From contig OX328124.1 in assembly GCA_946811695.1 (NCBI GenBank), positions 85,532,957 to 85,596,956 on the forward strand: a stretch of 64,000 nucleotides of DNA, written 5' to 3'. The translations under genes and the position numbers were made by a program. The notes under the pieces were generated by a model. That model worked only from the letters and a program-made list of their open reading frames with translations, had not been told where the DNA came from and did no database searches. This DNA comes from Gonocerus acuteangulatus. Lineage: Eukaryota; Arthropoda; Insecta; Hemiptera; Coreidae. This document shows positions 12,906 to 24,482 of the stretch, piece after piece. How positions within the stretch are numbered: position 1 is the stretch's first letter; every line of letters starts with the position of its first letter.

Positions 12906-14887
12906 TTTTTTCTATTTTTTATTATATTTCCAGGTTATTTCACAAATCCCGTTACAAACCAGTTTCATTCTGTTTGTTATTGCCGGGTGAAAATCGAATG
13001 GATAAAATTTATTCTCTATTTGCTCGTGTACTCCCTGGATTCTTGAATGTTTTTTCTTTTATTTTGACAAAGTATATGATTATTTATGATGCTTCCCTTA
13101 TGATTTTTTTTATTATTATTTTCTGAATTATTAAAATAATGTTTTGTGTGTCTGGATAAATTTTTTCTTCTTCTTTATCGAATCTGGCCGTGCTTCGTCA
13201 TGTTCCATATCCCGTTTTCATTTAATATTAGTTTTTCTATTGTCCTTTAAAATTTGTTCATTGAATTTAACACGTTTTAAAGGTTTGTTAATAGTACTAA
13301 TGTCCAGCGAACTCTGTTTTCTTTTAATCCGAAAAGTAATATTTGTAAAAAGTTAGCCTTTATGAGGGTAGCAACCCCATATTATGTGTGGATTCATCAA
13401 TGTTTTAGGATTTTACTCTCTTATTATTAGACTATTGTTCTGTTAAATTTTCATGCATAATTTGTAAGTTTTGTCAATTATTTATGAGACTGCTACACCA
13501 CTACACTGCTTAAACGCTTTTGAACTATGTTACAGCATACATATCAATTTCCTGGCCAGTAAAATGATTTTATAATTTTCTGTAAAAAACTTATTTTCAT
13601 TTTAAAGCAAATCATTGGGAATCATTTCATAATATATCCTTTGACCCGGTAGGATTCTTAAGTTGTATGAGCCTAGAGGGATAATTATATACAGGAGAAT
13701 TGTGGTATGGAGAGTGAGAAACTGAGAGATGAGCCAAGAGATCCGGCTCAATTGAGCATACTGACCGATGGAGTGACCATCCCAATAGTATGCTAATGTG
13801 ATTTGTGACCGAGCATCCTTCTCTACTCTACCTTATACAAACCTCTGCCTGCTTTTAACTTCTACACTTAGCTTTACTCTATAGGTCGTCGCTTTATTCT
13901 CCATTGGACTCTATCGTAGAATGGACAAGGCCTAATTGATTGAGTCGTCTATTTTTAAGTTGCAATTATAGTGATACAATAAATCAGTTTCTCAAGCTAG
14001 GGCATATTTGCTAACCAGCCTCTTTTTAGAAAATATTAATAGATACAGACTTATATTTCCTTCACCAATTCAATTTTATAAATGATTCGTCAAAATAATA
14101 ATATTCTCCTTATCTTGTTTCGCTTTTTAATCAATGTCAAGACATGATGACACCCCGTCTATAAAACAAATTTTATTTCATTACCTCCACAACTGTAAGG
14201 ATTTATACGGATTGAAAATCCCTGTAAATATCAGCAGTGCGTTGGGTTACGACAGCAAAATAATAATTTTTCTTAAGAAATCCGATTCATATAAAGATAC
14301 ATGATGGAAAAATACATTTATAAGGAATAAATAAATAAGTAAAATTTGGAAAGATATAACTAAACATTAAAAAAAAAAATAAATAGATATTAACAAATCT
14401 TAATTGTAGCATATACATGACAGGAAACAAATTACGGGATTGTAGAATACACACAATTTAAGAAACAAATAACACTGATCTACAACGAAATTGTTACAAG
14501 AGATCTCAATAGCATTTCTTGTAGATCTCAATGCCCACGTTCTTGAGGTGCCACCCGTTCTTCTGAAACACCCTCCAATTCTTAGAAAAACAGCGTTTTT
14601 CATCGAATTTTGGTTAAAAACGAAGTCGCTATTTACTTAATTAACAAAGTAAAAAATTCTAATTGTAGGGTGTTTAATTCAATCACAAAATTATTTCTTA
14701 GATGAACATTTCAACATAGGAATGTTAATTAATTTCTGAAAAAATGTGAATGTTATTTTTCAACTGATTTTAAATTGTGTTAAGAAAACTAAAAGTGTAT
14801 AATTCAGGACCTTGGAGGAGAAACACTTGACTTTTTTTCCATTTTATTTTCTGAGTCAGAAAGGTGTAGCGAGCTCGACGCGTTGTC

Positions 14888-14890
<3 letters not shown>
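12906..14890. other. No confident gene; possible decayed upstream part of the Penelope-like copy
   Basis: T-rich DNA on the plus strand. A minus-strand frame around 13160-13350 is lysine-rich and may belong to the retroelement at 12575-12905, but no motif is certain. The minus frame at 14400-14603 and its neighbour frame were examined and not identified. Confidence 0.35.
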
Positions 14891-14942
<52 letters not shown>

Positions 14943-14960
14943 TGTATATATATATATATT
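14891..14960. repeat. (TA)n microsatellite with CA interruption
   Basis: About 50 bases of TA, then acacacacatg, then a second TA tract. Confidence 0.95.
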
Positions 14961-15439
14961 CATTTTAAAATAAAAAGAATTATAATATTTGTATACTTTA
15001 TCAACGTTTATTAATAGAATTAGTTAATAATCAATTCTTCGTCAGAATAATTGATTACGTACAACAATAGACCTAAATTGATTTCAAAGCTAAATATAGT
15101 TCCTTTATGTTTTGGCCTTGACGTGTAGTGGGTACGGTCTGCGCATTTCATAGATGATCGACATATCATGGACATTGAGAGGAGCAAACAGACATACACA
15201 CAATTGAATTTTCGTACAAAAGCCGTATATTTGACGTGTCGGTTTACCTCGATCAACTCAATCTCCAATAATGTTTACTCCCGATCACGTTTAGAATCGC
15301 GTGTAGGCTCTCAATCACGCATATGCAGGCTTCACCTTTATTTGCAATGCTCAAATTCTGCATTTTCATATCGTACTACGAATATAATATATTCTTTCAA
15401 TGATGGCAGGATATCTTGCCAAGCCTTATTCGTTAATGC

Positions 15440-16012
15440 TGAATAGTTCTTCTAAGCACTCATTACCTCCTAAAGTGAAGAGTTCCATGAGCGTTCGCTT
15501 GACACTATGATGCCGACGTGTAACCAAAAGCATATTATGGTCGCAAGTTCCCAGCACTTGTGCCGGTGTTTCAATTCTTTGCCGCATCTGCAACAAAGGA
15601 GACCAACATCTCCTGGTTCATTAGTCACACCAGGTACTGCTCGAAGCGGTGAGTATTTTATATTAAGCTTTAACGCATTCATCCACTTGGAGCCCGAAAG
15701 CACTTCATTGTCATAAATTAACTTGTTCGCTTTTGGACAATCCTTGAAGTGTCGGACTCTAATGCACTGCCACTTCGAGTTGGTTCAATCGTTGAAACAC
15801 ATTTCCCTCATGTTCTACCTTAACTTCCAAATTGTTTTATTGAGATTGATATCTTCTTCTGGAATTCTCAGTCCTTTGGCACATTCGAACGATTCCTGGG
15901 TAAATTAAAAAATGATTTAAACAATTCGTCCGTATCACCGTCGAGTATTTTATCAATAGACAAGTGCTGAAGTGGCGCCTCCCAATAGGATCGAGGCCAC
16001 CCAAGCCCAACC
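15440..16012 (-). pseudogene. R2-like non-LTR retrotransposon, C-terminal relic
   Basis: Conceptual minus-strand reading from 16012 down: VGLGWPRSYWEAPLQHLSI, DKILDGDTDEL, then (frame change) AKGLRIPEEDINLN, later EVLSGSKWMNALKLN, YSPLRAVPG, a zinc-knuckle start CCRCGK, then (frame change) ETPAQVLGTC and RRHHSVKRTLMELF. The blocks align in order with the cleaner ORF at 31718-32812 (RGLGLVRAKWEAYLQHINI, SEWSTAIKLN, PVRTIPG, CRAC...LLHVLGVC, RHHKV). These are the post-thumb region, CCHC knuckle and start of the restriction-like endonuclease of R2-type elements. At least two frameshifts and one stop make it dead. DNA at 14961-15440 holds its probable, unreadable continuation. Confidence 0.72.
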
Positions 16013-16015
16013 TAT

Positions 16016-16200
16016 GTGCCAAGTTTGGTCAAAATCGGGCAAACGGTGTGGATTTGTATTAGGAACAAACAAACAGACGGACAGGCAGCTGATAGACGAT
16101 TTTTACCTAGCCAATTACACCCCCCGGATCAAGACCTACTGTATAGTGTGATCTTGACCAAGTTTGGTCAAAATCAGTCAAACGGTGTGAATTTATGAAT
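16016..16200 (+). repeat. Direct repeat ahead of a TA array
   Basis: The phrase ccaagtttggtcaaaatc plus aaacggtgtg occurs at 16019-16050 and again at 16158-16190, and a (TA)n tract starts at about 16206. The phrase resembles the last unique part of the GCGGTTCC repeats (caaatttcatcaaaatcgg, then gaacagacaa, then TA). This points to the same or a related element with a microsatellite next to this motif. Confidence 0.5.
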
Positions 16201-16205
16201 ATAAA

Positions 16206-16284
<79 letters not shown>

Positions 16285-16313
16285 TTATAACTACGTTAAG
16301 AATACAACATGTA

Positions 16314-16354
<41 letters not shown>

Positions 16355-16369
16355 GTTGTGTTCTTAACT
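16285..16369. repeat. Inverted repeat with TA core
   Basis: gttaagaatacaacatgtat on the left pairs with atacatgttgtgttcttaac on the right around a TA tract. It forms a long hairpin of about 80 bases next to the 16206-16282 TA array. Confidence 0.75.
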
Positions 16370-17524
16370 TAGTTTTGTTCATTTAACATAAGCCTTTGTG
16401 TCCTTCGGTTCCTTATTGGTTGTATTTTGTCTTTGTTTTTAATTTCTTAGAGAGTAAATGAGTTTGTCTACTAAATATAAAACTATGAAGGTTAAATGAA
16501 ATTGAAGTTTTTATTGTTTTTATTTAATAAAGGATTTACTAAGACCAAAAGATATGTTTTGTAGAAAGTGGTTTTATTGACTTGTCCTTAGAGTTGGCTT
16601 CGGTCAACTTTATGTGCATTGAGGCCGTAAAAGCTCTCTATATCTTCGCTTTTCTTGGAGACTCCATTGGACTAGGTGATTCAATAACAGTAAAATTGGT
16701 TATGAAATTTACAGCAGAAGAAGCAAAAAATTTAAAAAGATAAGATTTACAGTTCCAATTTCAAGCTTCTCAAATAGTGTCAGGAATAAAAGGTACGCGA
16801 AAAAACGCTTTGGTGACGAACTACGTAGGAGTCGGAATTTCATTTCTTTAATTTTTATTCTGCATTGAATTAACAGGGGGTACGGTAAACGATCTCTATA
16901 TAAAAAATATATATAGGAGCAAATCTCCAATTTCAGAACGTTAACGAGTTGGTCTGAAACACAAGATGTAATATTCGGTAGGTGAAATAAAGAGATAAAC
17001 CCGAATGTGGGTCGGAGTGGCAAAAGGGCAGTCCCAAGGGTGTCTTCACAAGAATAGGGTCTTTCATGATTAGTTTGCAAGGGCCTCTTCAAAAACTACT
17101 CTACCTTTGATATTCTGCTTTATCAACATTCCGATAACACACATTATGCCTTAGTTCCCAGCCTGGGGAGCTGGCAAAAATTGTAGCATGATATTAGGCG
17201 AAAATATGTGGAAACATTGGTTTAGATTAATTTTATATTGAAGTCAATATATTATAGGCAAAGATTGATAGATGAGATTTCTTATATTTTTTTATTAAAA
17301 TTGTAGTGTTTAGTCATATCTCGACTTCCTCATGCTCTACGTTTGATTGAGCCATTGACAGAACTTATCTCTAAAACAAATATTAAAGCATCGTTCCTTT
17401 ATTAGCCAATATTCAATCCAATGCGAAACAAATTCGATCAGATCCTGACGCATCTAATAATAAAAAAGTATCAGAGCGCACGGTAGTCCGCCAGGCCAAG
17501 TTTCGGCCTAAGCACACTGTTGGC
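16370..17524. other. No gene seen
   Basis: The 127-codon minus frame at 16709-17092 has no recognisable domain and ends in a leucine run. I treat it as chance. Confidence 0.45.
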
Positions 17525-17926
17525 TTATGAAAGTTATGATATCATAGTATTGGGCCAATATTTAGGCTCCTAATACCTTTTCAAGAACCTAAAAATACCC
17601 TCTCACTTATTTGTGCAATTCTAACTTTCGATAACGGCCAGTTTCCCTTAACTTACGGCCGTGGCTGCTTTAAATTACATAGAGTTTATTCAAACCCGAC
17701 CGTTTTAAATCATCAAAGAGCTTATAATAACCCTAAATCTTTACCCTACGAGTCTGAATCTTTAAATGCCACTCATTTTATAATAAATCTGATCGTTATA
17801 ATGGCCATTATTTAACGAAAACTGGCCAAGTTGGAATTGCACAAATAAGCGAGAGGGTATTATTGAGTTCTATACAAGGTATTAAGAGCCCAAAACTCGG
17901 CCAGATACTGTGATATCATAACTTTC
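17525..17926. mobile_element. Foldback MITE, about 400 bp
   Basis: The left arm begins gaaagttatgatatcata and continues with attgggcc, taataccttt and taccctctc. The right arm is its diverged reverse complement, ending tgatatcataactttc. Arms are about 115-125 bp around a 160-bp centre. There is no coding capacity. No target duplication could be fixed with confidence. Confidence 0.75.
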
Positions 17927-18680
17927 ATAGAAAAACTGTTTTTGGGAGGAGCCTGGAAATTGGTCATTTTTATTTCAAGGTTATGGTTTTTGGGGGGATT
18001 TAGTTTAGTGTTAAGTCATGTCATTATGCTATATTGTTGGTAGAACTCAGCATTAATACAAATATTAAAATTTGGATCCTTTATGAGCCAATATTCAGCT
18101 TCTAATTTTATAAAACTAATTAAACGGTCTAGTTAGTTCATTAGGACGGATGATAAATTATATCTGAAAATTGGGCTACTGGAGGAAGCAAGGTGGTTGA
18201 GATATGTCAAAGACTCAGCTGATGTTATGGTAGGGCCTTGCCAAGACATAGCCTCTTGGGTATCGTCTTCTTGACACACTCCTCGTAATCACCTTTATAG
18301 CAGAGCTATTTCTGGCAGAGGTATTTCTTTTTGACAGCAAGAGAGAGCTATTTGTCTCTCTTATGCTGTCTTTAGGCTGGTCCGTTTTTCTTTTTAAATG
18401 TTTAATTATTAACTAAAAAAATGATAGATATTAGGAAAATAAACAATAATTCAACACAATTCTCCGACATAAATATTGATGTTTTGGTCATCCAGCTTAT
18501 GCGATTTGGGACGAGATGAAGTAGTTTCATGTCATTTGAAAATCAGGCACTCGCTAATCACACACTCTTACTTATTTTAAATTTATTTTATCATAAATTT
18601 ACATGTTAACCAACACCCATTATAAATGAACTCACCCATTTGTTTTATGGTAACGTTGCAAGTGGAAAATATTCTCACGC
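17927..18680. other. No gene seen
   Basis: AT-rich sequence, nothing recognised. Confidence 0.45.
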
Positions 18681-18727
18681 ACACACACACATTTATGTGT
18701 GTGCGCGCGCGTGTGCGTGCGTGTGCA

Positions 18728-18784
<57 letters not shown>
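18681..18784 (+). repeat. (CA)n/(TG)n microsatellite
   Basis: A short CA run is followed by about 85 bases of TG with CG interruptions (tgcgcgcgcgtgtg). The C/V and H/T frames over it are artefacts. Confidence 0.95.
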
Positions 18785-18785
<1 letters not shown>

Positions 18786-18879
18786 GTAATGAGTCTTCGT
18801 TCTCCAGCGGTCTTGCTCCTCCTTTCTTCACAATATTTTTCCGGCTTCTTCTGGCAGTCACTAATCCTTGCTATATATA

Positions 18880-19123
18880 TTTGTATACAAAGGATGATAT
18901 ATATATATATATAATATTAATCTTATAATTAATATATTTCCTTTGTATACAAAGGAATGATATATATAATATTAATCTTATAATTAATATATTTCCTTTG
19001 TATACAAAGGAATGATATATATAATATTAATCTTATAATTAATATATTTCCTTTGTATACAAAGGAATGATATATATAATATTAATCTTATAATTAATAT
19101 ATTTCCTTTGTATACAAAGGAAT
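18880..19123. repeat. 55-bp tandem array with palindromic core
   Basis: The 16-bp palindrome cctttgtatacaaagg recurs with its core at 18941, 18996, 19051 and 19106, an exact 55-bp period, after one partial copy at 18881. Units are almost identical, so the expansion is recent. Confidence 0.95.
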
Positions 19124-19930
19124 GATACATTAATTTTTTCGGCATGATTTAGATAGGATGGGTAAGCATTTGATGAAATATATCAGGCTTTGTTCATGGG
19201 TGCAACCTCAATAGCTCAAATATGGCGGAATTTACTAGCAAAAAGAAGTCTTTATTTACATTTCCCGCTCTATGGGGTCAAAGGTACAATAGAAGCCATT
19301 TATTTGTCAGTTTTATGGAAACAATACAGTAAAGATTTAGTAAAGAAGAAAATAAACAAAATCATTACTATTCAAATTGCAAGAAGACGTACATATATTA
19401 ATTTCAATTAGTAAAACTTTGCAGCAACGCCGGCAATCTTCTCCAAACATCAATATCAATATGTCTTAGTAACATGTAAGCGAGGACTAGACATTTCCAA
19501 ACTTAAGACTTTACACATCTACATAGAAGAGCCCCATAAAAAAAAAAAAAATATAAGAAATACAAAAAAATAAACTAAAATAAAAATACAAAATTATAAA
19601 TACAAAAATAAATAAATAAAATATGAATTGCTCAGATGAGAATGTGAGATTAATCCAGACTAGGAATTGCATAAATGAGATAGGAAACGAGGAATATGGC
19701 AACATTTGTTTCAACAGACATTAGGCAGACCCTACGAACTACAATTGCCGTTCGAGGAAAGTGTAACAGATACCAGAGAATAGTGAACTAGCTGGTGTCC
19801 AGTCTCCGTACTTGGTATTACATATCATCAACAGCATCAGTCGAATTCCGTGAAATACCAGCTTCAATGTATTCACTACTCATTTACTGAAGTTGATCAA
19901 ATAGATTCGGCTCTCCCTCGGGAATGATTG
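19124..19930. other. No gene seen
   Basis: The phrase gtgcaacctcaatagct near 19200 is shared with 33705-33722. An A-rich stretch lies at 19540-19625. No gene was identified. Confidence 0.45.
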
Positions 19931-20155
19931 TTAGACCCAAAGCGTCAATGTATCAATAAAAAAAGAAAATATCCGTAACGAAGGACCAGCATAACTAAGT
20001 ACATTCCTCAGAAGTACCTGCTGCACTTGCCGCTCAATAATGACATTTTCGCCATATATTTCTTCTTCGATAAGTTGAAGCAGCATTTTGTACTTTATCA
20101 AGCTCCCGAAGCATAACATGGCGTAAGTAAAAATACGTTTCATCAACCAAAACAT
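19931..20155 (-). other. Short ORF with relatives in the window
   Basis: A 74-codon frame contains EEEIYGENVIIERQVQQVLL then RNVLSYAGPSLRIF. The DNA under the last part (ctgaggaa.gt.cttagttatgc.g) is shared with the minus strand at 31225-31330 and more weakly with 39085-39130. The relatives are broken frames (for example ..KVLSYAAPA followed by a stop). I do not recognise a family. It could be part of a transposon or a duplicated exon. Confidence 0.35.
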
Positions 20156-20219
20156 GATAAATAGAAGTTAATTTAATGATATTAAAAAAAATCTAAAAAT
20201 TAAGCATACTGTAGAAGCA

Positions 20220-20735
20220 GGGGTTTCATTATTCGGAATATAAGGCGAGAAGAAGTTGTGCTTACTAGACTACGTATTGGGCATTCACACTTGACTCATT
20301 CCTATTTGATGACAAAACAGGACAAAACGAAGTGAAAACTATGCTATGTTCCACTAACACTCAAATACATACTTACAGACTGCAGGGAAAGAGAAGACAT
20401 TGACTTACCTATAGACTTACACGAATTGCTTAAACAGGAGAGTACACACATAAATGATATTCTAAAATCTTTATAAATTAAAAATAAGTTCTAACATTTT
20501 TGGAAATCTTCCTTATAATTTTTTATATACATTTTTATTATTTTTTTCATTTATTTTGTTATGATAAATAATGATATATATTTTCTGTTACTAAATTTTT
20601 TGTATTTTTTCCATTTGATTGCCCATAGTATGTGAATTTGATTCTATAGTACATGAAATATTTAGGTTTGTTCGTACATAGACTTAAAGAGTAAATCAAC
20701 TTTTTGTGTATTCTGAATAAATAAATAAAAAATGT
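20220..20735 (+). pseudogene. Jockey-type non-LTR element, 3' end relic
   Basis: Plus-strand translation across small frame breaks gives RREEVVLTRLRIGHSHLTHS, YLMTKQDK, then LTLKYILTDCRE. This matches the copy at 48590-48859 (RRDEVILSRLRIGHTLLTH, YLLDRKDRPTC, LTVKHILTNCRQ). The coding end is followed by an AT-rich 3' UTR and by aataaataaataaaaaatg near 20718-20735, a likely polyadenylated 3' end. Upstream domains are absent, so it is a strongly 5'-truncated insertion. Confidence 0.7.
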
Positions 20736-21475
20736 GAAGAAAAATAAATTGAAAAGGAGGGAACATAAACAAAAAGAATATTAAAAACCGACATTACTTC
20801 TGTAAAGACCTGATAGAAAGTAGGGTCGATGAAGATTTCAAGAAAGTATTCACAATGCAACCGCAATAACTAAATTCCATCGGAAAGTGCTAAATTCAAT
20901 TTTAGTGGAGTCGAAATGATGCGGAAAAAAAGATATTGAACTTCGACCTTGATTTTCGGTTCCAGAATTCGTTGTACATTTTTACAAGTTCAATCACCCA
21001 TTCGACTTCAATGCTAGAAGAAAAATTCTTTCTTGTACAAATTATAAATGTACATAAATACAAATTCAGGCAAGTGAAAAAAGTAGGAAAAGAGAAAAGC
21101 CATAGGTTTCCCTAGCTTTTTCTTGGGTGAACTCTAAGAAGGCGTTATCCGAGGACGGGAAAGATCCCTTAATTCGTTTCCCCTACGAGGGCGTGCTTTA
21201 GGGTTCCGCTACGGCTTGCTGGGTCATAAATCCTTCGGATCAAGGTCTCTCTACAAAACCCTTCTCCGCGAATTTATAGAATTTTCTTCCTTGATTGTTT
21301 TTAAATTATTTTGTTCAAGATTTTTGATACTTTTAGTAATGTTCTTCCATGTTTTAGACGACAACGTGTAGGGACTTTGTCCAAGAAGCTAACACATTGA
21401 AAATAGCGTTCGAAAAGGAACTATAACGAAACAATCGTGGGTTCGGTTCCCACTATAGAGTGGTGCCTTTTCTTT
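20736..21475. other. No gene seen
   Basis: Unrecognised. A somewhat GC-richer block at 21110-21260 has no open frame of note. Confidence 0.45.
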
Positions 21476-21560
21476 AGAAAAAAGTCCGACTCGCAGGAAC
21501 TGCAGCATCTTAGCGCGGTTCCGTTCATGTCCCTAGTGCCATTTGATAAGCTTAGAAAAG
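21476..21560 (+). repeat. GCGGTTCC-family 5' terminus
   Basis: It starts aaaaaagtccgactcgcagg, then aactgcagcatcttagcgcg, gttccgttcatgtccctagt and gataagc. The same opening is found at 40401, 48918 and, inverted, at 49905-50000. The block agcgcggttcc is the reverse complement of ggaaccgcgct, which closes the 3' end of the family at 24482, 51880 and 56798. Confidence 0.7.
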
Positions 21561-21729
21561 AAATAAACTTATTTTTTTTTATATATCTCGTGAAAATTGT
21601 CAAAACCCTCTCGAACATCTCGAATAAAAGTGATATTAAGGCGTCAGGGACACCGACAGTAGCTAACTTTTACACAGAAGCGGAAATTACAGAATCTGGC
21701 TCTCATTCTAAAGCAAAGGTCTATAAATC

Positions 21730-22790
21730 AATACAAAATATGCCTAATAAAGCCTTTCTAGTGGATACAGAAGCATGGGCGTATATGAGGGGGGGGGGGG
21801 CTGAGGGGGTTGCAGCCCCCCCGAATCAATTCAACCGAAATTTTGAATTGATGATAAAAACTTCTCGTAAAACCCTTAAAAATAAATTAAATAAGATCAC
21901 TTAGTTCATAAAACATATTTTATTTTACGTGTAATAGCGTTTTAGTTGCCTAAAACTATTCCAAGCTCTAAATATTTAGTATTCCATACCCTGGAAATGG
22001 TCTCAGCCCCCCCCCCCGAAATAGTTTTTATATACGCCCATGTACAGAAGGATCAAGAAGAAGTACACAAGATTGAGAAGAATACCCTGCCTAATATAGC
22101 CTATATAGAATAATATGCCGAATAAAACCTATCTAGTTAATACACAAGGACAAATAAAAGTCTTGACGAATAACAAGTCAAGAAAAAAAACTTTATTTCA
22201 CAAAATAAAACAAAGTTTAGTTGCCCAACTAAAATAGAATAATATATCTAATTAAGTCTATGAAGTAGACACAAATGGAGCAAAAACGAGTCTTGTGTAA
22301 TATTGTTTTTTTTCTAATTAAATACTTTTTATCAATATTTAGTATATAACCTTTGTTGAAAACTATTGATTGCTAATTGATGAATCAGTTTACAACTAAG
22401 TAGTCTTTATGAATATTTAGTATATAACCTATGTTTGGATCTGTGTTTTTGGGGTGCTCTCCGCCTAGGCTTTGTATTTGTGTCGGCAGATACCTGGGGT
22501 ATATTTACAGCTCTTGAGGATTAACTCTTAGCAGGTAAATTTCCTGCGGACCTTCTGCTTCTACGGGCATTGAACCGCAAGAAGTAATCCTCCGTCGTCG
22601 GTTCTTAACTATGTAGACTCGCTAATGTTATCCAATCTTAGATACATCGTATTTAAAATCCACAGCAAAAACACGACATTTCATCAGAATCCCCTGCTGA
22701 ATAAAACTTATATAGAATAATATGCAAAATAAAGCCTATCTAGTGGATAAAAATAGAGGAAAAAAGCCGTTCGTGGTGGTAGAAAATCTT
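21730..22790 (+). repeat. Diverged tandem module
   Basis: A module like atatgcctaataaagcct, then atctagtggatacag, recurs at about 21737, 22075-22150, 22240 and 22680-22750 with many substitutions and irregular spacing. It is old, and a MITE (21774-22042) was inserted into one copy. No coding function is evident. Confidence 0.55.
21774..22042. mobile_element. hAT-like MITE, 269 bp, exact 8-bp target duplication
   Basis: Ends are catgggcgtatat and its inverse atatacgcccatg, with G-run and C-run subterminal blocks next to them. The flanks are tacagaag at 21766-21773 and tacagaag at 22043-22050, an exact 8-bp duplication as expected for the hAT superfamily. There is no ORF for a transposase, so it is non-autonomous. 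Related copies lie at 43233-44250 and 45182-45452. The exact duplication suggests a fairly young insertion. Confidence 0.9.
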
Positions 22791-23329
22791 AAAAGTATTT
22801 CGCTCAGAAATCTCCGAAATATTGTCACTAATTTTACGTATCCTGTTTTATAGCCAAATAGATTTATATTCTATAATCAATAAGAAAAACCTACTAACAA
22901 TAAAAAACTATGGGTAACAGATGAAAATAGGGAATACCAAGAATAATTCTAAAGAACGAAATCAACACCAGTACTGTAATCTAGATATTCATACGGCATC
23001 TTCGAATTCTAAGAAACAAAATATTGATTCTAATTATACGTATCCTGTTTTATTGACAAATACATTTGGCTAATATAAGCAATTAAAAACACTAGGGAAT
23101 ATGCCAAAGAACTCGGAGTAGGAGCCTCGACAGTTTCAAGACATTTGAAGGAAATCGACAAATCCAAAACTGACATTTCATACGGTACAGCCTGTTATAT
23201 TTTTAACAATGAATTGCTTTTCTTATTTTAATTAATCTGTTTTATTGTCAAATACATTATCCTACTATAACCAACGAAAAAACAACAAGGAATAAAAACA
23301 AACAAGAAGAACCGTTCGAATAAACGAAA
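22791..23329 (+). repeat. Repeated GCGGTTCC-family 5' modules
   Basis: The phrase cgtatcctgttttat, followed by aaatacatt, ctataa and caattaaaaa, occurs near 22848, 23040 and 23240, and again near 50618 and 55750. This is the part of the family just upstream of its ttttaagcacttatttctcc module, here repeated in partial copies. Confidence 0.6.
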
Positions 23330-24482
23330 TCAATTACTTCAAAGTTTAAGCACTTATTTCTCCGATTGACATAGCCTAATCAAAAATTGTTTCAGAATCT
23401 TTTTTGTAGAACATTTAGTAAGCTTTCGCATGGTCACCCTCCGTTTACCAATATTCCTAACCGTCTTCGAGATATCAGGGAATGTATACGAAGTTCCCAA
23501 AACATTTCATGTCTGTTAATAAAATATTTTATTCTAATCCTTCCTTAGCTCCAAACGTAACCGAAATTTTAACATATTAGTGTTGATGAAATTCAAACAT
23601 GCAGAAAGTGTTTCAACTGAATCCCATAATTTTAAGTATCAAAATCAAAGACAAAAAGAACAGTTCGAATAAGCGAAATCAATTACTTTAAAGTTTTAAG
23701 CACTTATTTCTCCGATTGACATCGCCTAATCAAAACTTTCATTAGAACCTTTTTTGTAGTGCATTTAGTAAGCTTTCCAATGGTATTCTTCCGTTTCCCA
23801 AGATTCTTAACCTTTTTCGAGATATTAGGGAAAGTATACAAAGTTACCAAAACTTTTTTATGTCTGTTAATAAAATATTTTATTCTAACCCTTCCTTAAC
23901 TCCAAACGCAACCAAAATTTCAACATATTAGTTTTAATGAAAGTAGAAGATGCAGTAAATGTTTCAACTGAATCCCATGATTCTAAGTACCCAAACCAAA
24001 AACGGCATTCAAAAATTATTTTTTCAGTTTTCTCGAAAACGGTTAAAGCTATCGCCTTGAAAATGGTTTCATTCGTTTTCCTAGCCCAAGAAGCCTATAA
24101 AACGAGTACTTACAAGCTTATGAACTCAAAAACGTAAGCGTTACGATTTTTTTTGCGCGAATTTCGCCCCAAACGCCATCTTCCAGTGGGCGGATTTTGC
24201 TGGTTAACGAACTTGACCTTTCAAATTGGACGACAGATTTTTGTACCAAATTTCATCAAAATCGGACCTTCAGGGAAGCCAGAAATGAGCGAACAGACAA
24301 ATATATATATATATATAAATATATACATATATATATATATATACAAATTTGAACCACCGTTATTTTCGGTCTCTAGGGGTTCTGAAACGCGAAATTTTCT
24401 TGTCGGCACTTCCGGATTGTTTCATTGTATCAACCTTATAAGCGGGGTTCCTCCCTATGGGGGAGGGAAGAACCGCGCTAAA
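23330..24482 (+). repeat. GCGGTTCC-family repeats, one partial and one well-preserved 3' unit
   Basis: A partial unit (about 23330-23640) is followed by a better one. Its order is: ttatttctccgattgacatc (about 23706), gagatattaggg, tgtctgttaataaaat, cttaactccaaacgcaacc, tctcgaaaacggttaaag, gcgcgaatttcgcccc, gttaacgaacttgacc, caaatttcatcaaaatcgg, gaacagacaa, an internal TA tract, gaaccaccgttattttcgg, cacttccggattg, then a terminal palindrome (gcggggttcctcc/gggaagaaccgcgc) and ctaaaa. Internal microsatellite plus 3' hairpin is the plan known from DINE-1/Helentron-type elements. That comparison is inference. No protein is encoded. Confidence 0.75.
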
